This document shows positions 1 to 5,199 of a stretch of DNA of 5,199 bases, in pieces. Source of the stretch: Chlamydiota bacterium (GTDB lineage Bacteria; Chlamydiota; Chlamydiia; Chlamydiales; Rhabdochlamydiaceae). The notes under the pieces were generated by a model, which searched no databases, was not told where the DNA came from, and saw only the letters and a list, made by a program, of their open reading frames with translations. A program made the position numbers and the translations under genes. Location: assembly GCA_013041585.1 (NCBI GenBank), contig JABEVM010000218.1:1-5199 (forward strand), given 5' to 3'. The stretch's first letter is position 1, and every line of letters begins with the position of its first letter.

Positions 1-5
1 CTATT

Positions 6-1055
6 ATGGCAACTACAACCACGGGATGTACATTTAACGTCGGGTCTAATCATACCGATTATTTAGAGCTTTATAAGCATTTAAACCCTGACCATATTAT
101 GAGCTTTGGGACGAAAATTGAAGAAGACTCTATGAAGCAGTTTTATGAAAAGGTTGAAGGAACTGTAGGAAAAACCTTAGTTGGAAAAGCCGATTTTTAC
201 TGTATTCAAGAAGGCGGGCAGAAGGATAGGCCCTTTTTAAAAGCCTTTGATGAAGCCCTCACAGAATCAGGGGACAAGAGATATACGATCGTTCATTATG
301 TTGACCCAAGTTCGGGGGCCACAGGGTTTGATGCAGCGGTGATTCTTGATAATGAAAGATATACAGATGTTGTTAATCGCTCATTCCTTGTGAAAAAGAG
401 CAATCCTCATAATGGAGAAAGAGTTACAAAAGATGTCGCCGTGGTGACCGCAGTAGATAGGATAACTAAGCAGCCTGTTGTGATCGCATCGATTCATACA
501 CCAGGCTATGACTTATCTTTATCACCCGTTCCCGAAGAGGAATCTGGATATGGAGTTGTTTTTTGTGAGGTTGTACAAGAAAAGCTTGCAGAACTAGGAA
601 AAGGAAGGCTTCAAATCATTGGAGCTGACATGAACGCAAAGCCTGAACAAGAAGAGATGCGTTTTGCAGCCTTTACAGAGAGAAGTTTTACGGTTTTGCG
701 ATCCAATGCTTCTACGGATGTGAATTCTTGGAAAAGTCCTACAACAGGACAAGTGATTCCGGAGAGAGAGCTTGATTTCCTTCTTGTTAAAGACGACTCT
801 GTTGTAGAGTCTGATCCAATGCTTGCCTACCAAACAAAATCTACATTTAGTCATATCGAGCTTGAGTTCGATCCGATTACGAATTGCTCGGATCACGTTG
901 CCCCTTTCTTTACAATTTCAACTGAAGTAGTAGCCTTTGATCAGGTAGAAAAAGAGGAAGAACCTACCCCAGAGGCTTCAGTAAGTACAGTAGGTGGTTT
1001 TTTACAGACTGCTTCAAGTACTGTTACTGCTGCATTAAGCAGGTTTTTGTTCTAA
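6..1055 (+). CDS. Endonuclease/exonuclease/phosphatase (EEP) superfamily protein, substrate unknown
   Basis: A 349-residue protein with all the hallmarks of the EEP (DNase I-like) metal-dependent phosphoesterase fold, in the family's usual order. These are an N-terminal strand with FNV (Asn11), the metal-binding Glu in IQE (Glu69), a catalytic-type His in SIHTPG (His164), GADMN (Asp208, Asn210), ELDFLLV (Asp257) and the terminal SDH (Asp296, His297). With all of these present, the enzyme is probably active. The family includes DNases, AP endonucleases, inositol-polyphosphate phosphatases and sphingomyelinases, and the sequence does not tell me which applies. No signal peptide or membrane segment is visible. 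After the domain (about residue 305) comes an acidic, Pro-containing linker (EKEEEPTPE) and a last stretch of about 20 residues that could form an amphipathic helix, ending in Phe. The ATG lies just before motif 1, which fits a complete domain. Only five bases precede it, however, so neither a ribosome site nor an upstream in-frame extension can be checked. A strong terminator follows 26 bases after the stop. Confidence 0.85.
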   Translation: MATTTTGCTFNVGSNHTDYLELYKHLNPDHIMSFGTKIEEDSMKQFYEKVEGTVGKTLVGKADFYCIQEGGQKDRPFLKAFDEALTESGDKRYTIVHYVDPSSGATGFDAAVILDNERYTDVVNRSFLVKKSNPHNGERVTKDVAVVTAVDRITKQPVVIASIHTPGYDLSLSPVPEEESGYGVVFCEVVQEKLAELGKGRLQIIGADMNAKPEQEEMRFAAFTERSFTVLRSNASTDVNSWKSPTTGQVIPERELDFLLVKDDSVVESDPMLAYQTKSTFSHIELEFDPITNCSDHVAPFFTISTEVVAFDQVEKEEEPTPEASVSTVGGFLQTASSTVTAALSRFLF

Positions 1056-1081
1056 CAGTTTTATTTTGATAGTAAAATTAC

Positions 1082-1113
1082 AAGGCGTGTAGAAAACTAC
1101 ACGCCTTTTTTTA
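1082..1113 (+). terminator. Rho-independent terminator between convergent genes
   Basis: A perfect 9-bp GC-rich stem (GGCGTGTAG / CTACACGCC) closes on an AAAA loop, with two further A-T pairs at the base. It is followed on the + strand by seven T residues (1106-1112). It sits 26 bases after the stop of the EEP gene and 12 bases beyond the stop of the - strand efflux gene. Read on the - strand, the stem is followed by a less regular T-rich stretch (TTGTAATTTTAC), so it may also end the opposing transcript, though less efficiently. Confidence 0.93.
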
Positions 1114-1124
1114 TGCCGGAAGAG

Positions 1125-2723
1125 CTACTCTTCTTCATAGTAATAGATCGTGTCATCAGGCTCTACTTTATCTTCTACAAAGTGAGCTCTTTCAATTGTT
1201 TTGGCCCCAATTGCTTTTGTATTGACTTCCCATCCTCCTCCTAGAGCTTTATAGAGAGCAATAAGATTGAGAACGACTTGTTCTTTACTTTGGACGAGGG
1301 TGTCTTCATTAGTCAGAAGGGTTGCTTCTTGCTGCAGCACATCGGTAAAGTTTGTAAGGCCACTTTGAAACAGTTCTAAAGAAAGCTTGAGTAGTTTCTT
1401 TTCCGAATTTACCTGATCATTTAGATATTTATATCTTTCATTTTCTTCCCCGTATCCCACTAAAGACGTCTCTACGTCTTTTAGGGAACTGATTACAGTT
1501 TTCTCATAATTAATAAGAGCTTGTTTTTGCTGGGAAGTTTTTGCGTCTACATTAGCGAGAATTTTCCCCATATCTAGAATAGGCCAAGTAAAATAAGGAC
1601 CAAAAGCCCAAAGAGTGTTCTCATCTTTCAAAAGAGCATGTCCAGAATCAGCTAATCTACCAATGGCCCCAGTCAGAAAAAATCTTGGAAATATATCGGT
1701 TTTAGCGATCCAAATTTTTGTGTGGGCAGCTTGCAGCTCTCTTTCCGCTCTACGTACATCGGCTCTACGGCGTAGTAGATCAGATGGGATTCCAACAGGG
1801 ACTTTGTCGTGAGCGGAAAAAAGCTCTTTTTTCTCCGCTAATCGCTCAAAAAGATCTTGAGGCATTCTTCCAAGTAAGAAGGCGAGTTGATAAATGGATT
1901 GTTTAAGACCGTTTTCAAGCGGAGGCAGCGAAGCTTGCGCGGTGTCAAGTAAGGCCTTCGCTTGCGTCTTATCGGTATCGCTCGCAAGGCCTGCATTAAA
2001 AAGATCCTCAGCAAGGCCTAAAATCTCTTTTTGTGAAGTGATGAAACTTTTTGCGACTTGGATCCTCTCTTGCAAAGCTAAAATTTCTACATATTGCCTT
2101 GCGACTTCTGCGATGACGATCACTTGAACATCTCTCGCATTTTCTATAGCAACTTGCATAGTTTGCCAAGCTGCTTTTTTCCCACTTGCAATTCTTCCAA
2201 AAACATCAATTTCCCAAGAGGCGTCAAAACCTAAAAAGAGAAAGTTTTGATATCTTGGTATAAAATCATCCTGATCAAAGGGGATCTCATCAAAGGGGAT
2301 GTCCCTAAAGGGAATGTTGGTAGTGGGGATCGTTGCATTAGATGTTTTTAATGGATTTTCAATTCGCAAGAGATCATCGCTGCGTCTTATTCGCTGCGCA
2401 AATCCTGTCATACCTCCTGAAGGAGCATATTTCCATTTCGAAATCCGATAAGCGCATCTTATCTCATTAATTTTTTCGTATGCAAGTTGCGCATCGAAAT
2501 TAAGCTTGAGCGCCTCTTCAATTAGGTCATCTAAAAGTGGGTCATTGAATTGTTCCCACCAGAAGGAGAGATCCACTTGGCTTTGAGAAGTTGTGATGAA
2601 TTGATTATTTTCTCGAAACTGATCGGGAAGAGGAGGATCAAAGGTCACCTCGGGAGGTTTTGGAGAGCATCCTTGCAAAGCGAGTATCAGTGTGAAACAG
2701 GGAATGATTTTATGGACTTTCAC
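1125..2723 (-). CDS. Outer-membrane efflux lipoprotein, TolC/OprM/NodT family
   Basis: A 532-residue outer-membrane factor: the trimeric channel that lets RND, MFS or ABC pumps expel substrates across the outer membrane. The N-terminus is a lipoprotein signal (MKVHK, a hydrophobic core, then lipobox LQGC with Cys19 followed by Ser, consistent with outer-membrane sorting). Family landmarks follow: WWEQFNDPLLDDLI (55-68), ASWEIDVFGR (168-177) for the second barrel strand, GIPSDLLRRRADVRRAEREL (311-330), the second strand pair FFLTGAIG / FGPYFTWPILDMGK (348-387), and the near-terminal ALGGGW (493-498). Two regions are unusual. One is a long insert with a pentapeptide repeat (132-151) in what should be the first surface loop. 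The other is an acidic tail of about 34 residues after ALGGGW ending in YYYEEE, where relatives usually stop soon after. The start is GTG (2723-2721), preceded at 7 bases by AAGGGA; it is the only start that leaves an intact signal peptide. No pump or adaptor gene is in the window, so the transported substrate cannot be named. Confidence 0.93.
   Translation of the reverse strand: MKVHKIIPCFTLILALQGCSPKPPEVTFDPPLPDQFRENNQFITTSQSQVDLSFWWEQFNDPLLDDLIEEALKLNFDAQLAYEKINEIRCAYRISKWKYAPSGGMTGFAQRIRRSDDLLRIENPLKTSNATIPTTNIPFRDIPFDEIPFDQDDFIPRYQNFLFLGFDASWEIDVFGRIASGKKAAWQTMQVAIENARDVQVIVIAEVARQYVEILALQERIQVAKSFITSQKEILGLAEDLFNAGLASDTDKTQAKALLDTAQASLPPLENGLKQSIYQLAFLLGRMPQDLFERLAEKKELFSAHDKVPVGIPSDLLRRRADVRRAERELQAAHTKIWIAKTDIFPRFFLTGAIGRLADSGHALLKDENTLWAFGPYFTWPILDMGKILANVDAKTSQQKQALINYEKTVISSLKDVETSLVGYGEENERYKYLNDQVNSEKKLLKLSLELFQSGLTNFTDVLQQEATLLTNEDTLVQSKEQVVLNLIALYKALGGGWEVNTKAIGAKTIERAHFVEDKVEPDDTIYYYEEE
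2271..2330 (-). repeat. 15-bp in-frame tandem repeat coding IPxxx units
   Basis: Four consecutive five-residue units, IPTTN, IPFRD, IPFDE and IPFDQ (residues 132-151 of the efflux lipoprotein), are coded by 15-base units. On the + strand the units at 2273-2287 and 2288-2302 match at 13 of 15 bases, and the third (2303-2317) matches the second at 11 of 15. The fourth (2318-2332) is degenerate. A fifth, partial IP lies shortly after (FIPR). Because the period is a multiple of three, changes in copy number would keep the frame. Confidence 0.75.
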
Positions 2724-2820
2724 AGGAAGATCCCTTTTGAGAGAGTTTGTTTAGATAGGAATTTGTATATCGATTTCACTCGAAAAATTCCATAAAGATT
2801 TTTTATGCAAGAGCGGAAGA
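2724..2820 (-). promoter_or_regulatory. Intergenic leader of the efflux gene, with a ribosome site and a weak promoter candidate
   Basis: This 97-base AT-rich gap lies between the ATPase stop and the GTG of the efflux gene. Reading on the - strand, it ends in AAAAGGGA seven bases before GTG, a good Shine-Dalgarno match that supports the non-ATG start. A TATACA hexamer (2769-2764) could be a -10 box, but the hexamer 17 bases upstream (TGGAAT) is a poor -35, so the promoter is tentative. No GC-rich hairpin with a T run is seen after the ATPase, so read-through from the upstream pair is also possible. Confidence 0.35.
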
Positions 2821-4803
2821 TTATTTTTGTTTAAGAAGTCGCAGACTATTTAATCCTACAAGAACGGTTCCTCCTTCATGAAGAACCACAGCAAGCCATA
2901 AAGGGACAAATCCAAGTACAGCAGGCGTTGTAGCTAAACAAATGACGCCAAGTGCTAAAAACAGGTTTTCTTTTACGATACGGGATGTCATTTTTGCTTT
3001 TTCAAAAATCCAAGGAAGTAAAGAGAGGTCGTCTTGCAAGACAACAATGTCAGAGGCTTCTATGGCAGTTGCACTTCCAATTTTTCCCATGGAGATGCCG
3101 ACAGTTGCCCTTGCGAGAGCGGGCGCATCGTTCATTCCATCTCCGACCATGGCTAAACCATGTGTTGAACTGATTTCTGCAATTTTTTCCAGTTTGTCTT
3201 GAGGCTGCAGATTGAAGAAATAGTTGTCCAGTTGCAGCTCTGCTGCTACTTTCCTCGCGTTTTGCGAATGATCTCCTGTGAGCATAACAAGACTTAAATT
3301 GCATTTTTTCTTTAAATCTTTGAGAGTTTGAAAAGCTTCTTTTCGGATTTCATCTGAAAAGCTGAAGACAAAGAGTGTGTTTTTAATAAGAAGAAGGCAG
3401 TGGATTTTTTCGATTGCATTGATCTTCGATTTGTTTTTTTCCCAGTGGGCTTCTGTAAGCTTGGAAAAGACGTAGGTTGGCTGTCCTATGTATACTTGGA
3501 ATTCTTCTCCTTCGAGTTCAATCAATCCCTCCAGCCCAGATCCGGGAATAGCTTTGAAATTTTTGAGTGGATACGGAGAGATGTCTTGCAAGGATGCGTA
3601 TAAATTGATTGCATCCGCAATCGGATGATGAGCATTCCTTTCAAGTCCTGCTGCAATACTGATCGCTACTTTTTCATTACAGATAGGTTTGTCTAAATAG
3701 AAAGCTTGGAACTCTTCTACTTGTAATTTTCCCGTTGTAAGAGTTCCTGTTTTATCAAAAGCGATGATTTTGCAAGAGTTTACTGCATCTAGGATGATTC
3801 CGCCTTTGATGATCAGACCTTTTTTAGCGCAGCTGCTAATTGCGCTTAAATAGGCTGTTGGGGTTGCTAAAATAAGTGCGCAGGGTGAGGCTGCAACTAA
3901 AAATGTTAAAGCTCTGTAAATTCCTCCTTCGGTTCCTAGAAAAGGGATCGAAAAAAGAAAGGGAAGAGAAATCGCAAAACAAAAAGTGAGCAAGATGATT
4001 GTCGAAGCGTATGTTTTTCCAAACTTATCAAGCCATCTTTGTAGTTTTGGTTTCGAATCGTTTGCCTTCGTAATGAGCTCGATGATACGGCTTAACGTAG
4101 AATCCTTATTAGACCTTTCTACTTTAATGAGCAGGCTTCCATCGATATTGTTTGCACCTGCTTGAATTTCATCTCCGGCTTTCTTAGGAATAGGGGTACT
4201 CTCTCCCGTAAGGTGAACGAGGTTCACATACGTAGAGCCTTCGAGAATTTTTCCATCAAGGGGAACGATTTCGCCGGCTTTGACAAGAATTTTAGCTCCA
4301 ATGGGAATATCTTTAACTGATTTTTCAAAAACTTTTCCTTCTTCGTCTACGATAAAAGCTGTTTTAGGAGACAGCTTATGGAGAGTTTGCAATGCGCTTT
4401 TTGTTTTTACGGTTACAGTTTTTTCCATTGCACCGGAGATTTCAAAAAGCACAAGAAGGAGCGCTCCTTCGTGACTACTTCCAATCAGAACGGATAACAG
4501 CGCAGCAAGCGTCATCAGCACGTCGATATTGATTTCCAAATTTCTTAAATCTTCTAAGGTAGCAATGAGAGCCGGCGTGCCTGATAAGAAATAGACTAAA
4601 ATTAAAAAGATAGGAGAAAGGGTCGGAGCCCAAAATGTAGAGAGGAAAGAAAGAAGTAAAAAAAAGGCGGAGACGATAGCTGCTTTTAATGAGAGGTTTT
4701 TCCCCCATTTTCTTGACTGTTTTGTCAAAAATGGGCTGATTGCCTCTTCTTTCCCAGAAGCAAAAAACTCATCGAAAATATAAGGGGAGTAAGATGAGCT
4801 CAT
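2821..4803 (-). CDS. P1B-4-type heavy-metal transporting ATPase (divalent metal exporter)
   Basis: A 660-residue inner-membrane P-type ATPase that would use ATP to export a divalent metal ion. The catalytic motifs are intact: TGES (199-202, actuator domain), DKTGT with phosphorylated Asp350, the nucleotide-domain HP pair (393-394) characteristic of P1B pumps, TGD (509-511) and GDGMNDAP (554-561). The metal-site helices read SPCALILATP (306-315), that is SPC(x6)P, and HEGGTVLVGLN (642-652). This pair marks subgroup P1B-4 (CzcP, CoaT, CtpD and Bacillus PfeT type; Co2+, Fe2+ or Zn2+), as opposed to the CPC motif of Cu+ and ZntA-type pumps. There is no N-terminal CxxC metal-binding domain; the first ~35 residues are a short soluble lead-in before the first membrane helix. 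I chose ATG at 4803-4801. It overlaps the upstream stop as ATGA, and the 21 extra codons of the longer frame lie inside the upstream gene. No good Shine-Dalgarno is present, consistent with translational coupling. It may have been labelled zinc/cadmium or copper ATPase (zntA-like) by similarity. Confidence 0.93.
   Translation of the reverse strand: MSSSYSPYIFDEFFASGKEEAISPFLTKQSRKWGKNLSLKAAIVSAFFLLLSFLSTFWAPTLSPIFLILVYFLSGTPALIATLEDLRNLEINIDVLMTLAALLSVLIGSSHEGALLLVLFEISGAMEKTVTVKTKSALQTLHKLSPKTAFIVDEEGKVFEKSVKDIPIGAKILVKAGEIVPLDGKILEGSTYVNLVHLTGESTPIPKKAGDEIQAGANNIDGSLLIKVERSNKDSTLSRIIELITKANDSKPKLQRWLDKFGKTYASTIILLTFCFAISLPFLFSIPFLGTEGGIYRALTFLVAASPCALILATPTAYLSAISSCAKKGLIIKGGIILDAVNSCKIIAFDKTGTLTTGKLQVEEFQAFYLDKPICNEKVAISIAAGLERNAHHPIADAINLYASLQDISPYPLKNFKAIPGSGLEGLIELEGEEFQVYIGQPTYVFSKLTEAHWEKNKSKINAIEKIHCLLLIKNTLFVFSFSDEIRKEAFQTLKDLKKKCNLSLVMLTGDHSQNARKVAAELQLDNYFFNLQPQDKLEKIAEISSTHGLAMVGDGMNDAPALARATVGISMGKIGSATAIEASDIVVLQDDLSLLPWIFEKAKMTSRIVKENLFLALGVICLATTPAVLGFVPLWLAVVLHEGGTVLVGLNSLRLLKQK
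4800..4803 (-). other. ATGA stop/start overlap (translational coupling)
   Basis: On the - strand the last codons of the VIT-like gene read CCT CTA TGA, and the ATG of the ATPase shares the ATGA. The preceding bases (TTTCAAAAGTACCTCT) hold no convincing Shine-Dalgarno. The ATPase is therefore probably translated by ribosomes arriving from the upstream gene, which decides its start and argues for a fixed production ratio of the two proteins. Confidence 0.85.
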
Positions 4804-5165
4804 AGAGGTACTTTTGAAATAAAATAGGCAATAGACAGCGCTAAAGCGCTGATCGCTATAGTCCAAATAATAGCGGAAGAGACGTTATTTTTTTGTTTTT
4901 TAGCTTCAAAGTAGCAGCAAAGCGCAATAATGATAAATGAGGCGACATAGGTTGCATAAAAAGCAGGGATGCAAAGAGCTAGAAAAAATATTCCAGAGCT
5001 TGCAAGCACGCCGATTGCAGCACCTAAGGATTGTTTGAGAGGGTGTTCATAGACCTCTAGTTGCAATCCTAGCTCTTCTTCAAGCATAACTTGAAGAAGT
5101 CTATTATCATCTGCCATAAGTACATCGATGACTTCTTCTAGAAGTTTTCCTTTAAATCCTTTCAT
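4800..5165 (-). CDS. VIT1/CCC1-family membrane protein, C-terminal half (5' part missing or frame-disrupted)
   Basis: The visible 121 residues match the second half of the VIT1/CCC1 family, which carries Fe2+ and Mn2+ across membranes. Residues 1-40 resemble the cytosolic helical metal-binding segment between helices 2 and 3. The stretch VMLEEELGL (26-34) lines up with plant VIT1 FMMRFELGL, keeping the Met and Glu (Met27, Glu31) equivalent to the metal ligands in that segment. Three membrane helices follow, at about 46-69, 71-86 and 95-116, ending in SKVPL. The usual Gly-rich, Pro-containing helix-3 motif (GGLIP type) is degenerate here (SSGIFFLALCIP), so the protein is divergent. The family is normally about 230 residues, with two more helices N-terminal. 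The similarity appears to continue upstream of this ATG (EREELTVLYE, 5195-5166), but an in-frame TAA stands at 5198-5196. Either the true gene is frameshifted near 5190 or the N-terminal half is separate. The ATG at 5165 is simply the first available and lacks a well-spaced ribosome site, so it is not a confident start. It is coupled to the ATPase downstream. Confidence 0.65.
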   Translation of the reverse strand: MKGFKGKLLEEVIDVLMADDNRLLQVMLEEELGLQLEVYEHPLKQSLGAAIGVLASSGIFFLALCIPAFYATYVASFIIIALCCYFEAKKQKNNVSSAIIWTIAISALALSIAYFISKVPL

Positions 5166-5195
5166 TTCATAAAGAACGGTGAGCTCCTCTCTTTC
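5166..5195 (-). other. Probable coding extension of the VIT-like gene upstream of its first ATG
   Basis: Reading on the - strand in the frame of the VIT-like gene, these ten codons give EREELTVLYE directly before the ATG. The Glu-rich stretch at this distance from the KGF turn matches the Glu-bearing helix of the VIT1 metal-binding segment, so it looks like former or real coding sequence. The next codon upstream is TAA (5198-5196), and the window ends one base later. Confidence 0.45.
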
Positions 5196-5199
5196 TTAC

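Noticed and set aside
594..896. 100-residue open frame on the - strand
   Set aside because: It lies wholly inside the EEP gene, and its Arg/Lys/Cys-rich translation shows no recognisable domain; it is a shadow of the + strand gene.
2724..2820. Terminator after the ATPase gene
   Set aside because: The gap has short A/T runs but no GC-rich stem followed by T residues on the - strand.
2942..3304. Overlapping short open frames on both strands within the ATPase gene
   Set aside because: They sit opposite or out of frame with the conserved GDGMNDAP region of the ATPase and have low-complexity or basic translations without motifs.
4836..4851. Perfect 7-bp inverted repeat (CAGCGCT AA AGCGCTG)
   Set aside because: It lies inside the last helix of the VIT-like protein, where it codes the repetitive stretch SALALS, and has no T run or promoter nearby. 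Codon repetition explains it, though a hairpin in the message before the coupled start cannot be excluded.
4804..4866. Longer ATPase start (ATG at 4866-4864) adding 21 residues
   Set aside because: The extension lies entirely within the coding sequence of the VIT-like gene, has no family similarity, and gives a Tyr/Phe-rich sequence typical of a shadow frame. The ATGA overlap start gives a cleaner, better-sized protein.

Overview
The window is AT-rich bacterial DNA with four recognisable protein genes. One is on the + strand (endonuclease/exonuclease/phosphatase fold) and three are on the - strand (a VIT1/CCC1-like membrane protein, a P-type metal ATPase and a TolC/NodT-type outer-membrane efflux lipoprotein). 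The lipoprotein indicates a two-membrane (diderm) cell. The neighbouring VIT-like and P-type ATPase genes, and the look of the proteins, suggest a member of the Chlamydiota outside the classic Chlamydia genus. That is an impression from memory (I recall CT728-CT727 as a comparable pair in Chlamydia), not a search result, and should be treated as moderate to low confidence.

Layout. Positions 6-1055 (+) hold the EEP-family protein, which runs into a strong hairpin terminator at 1082-1113. Converging on the same terminator from the other side is the outer-membrane factor (1125-2723, -), which starts at GTG. A 97-base gap separates it from the P-type ATPase (2821-4803, -). The ATPase start overlaps the stop of the VIT-like gene (4800-5165, -) by four bases (ATGA), so these two are almost certainly co-transcribed and translationally coupled. 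No stretch over 300 bases lacks a gene, and I saw no tRNA, rRNA, IS element or CRISPR array.

How the genes fit together. The ATPase carries SPC(x6)P and HEGGT(xxVxxN), the signature of the P1B-4 subgroup (Co2+/Fe2+/Zn2+ export), not the CPC signature of Cu or classic Zn/Cd pumps. The upstream partner belongs to a family that moves Fe2+/Mn2+. Together they look like a ferrous-iron or related divalent-metal homeostasis module. The outer-membrane factor follows on the same strand with no obvious terminator between, so it may be read from the same transcript, but its usual inner-membrane pump and periplasmic adaptor are not in the window. The EEP protein is convergent and probably unrelated to the metal genes.

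The points most worth a second look are: the P1B-4 signature plus VIT partner; an in-frame TAA just upstream of the visible VIT domain, inside a GA-rich run, that suggests a frameshifted gene; a five-residue IPFxx tandem repeat in a probable surface loop of the outer-membrane factor; and a possible amphipathic C-terminal helix on the EEP protein.
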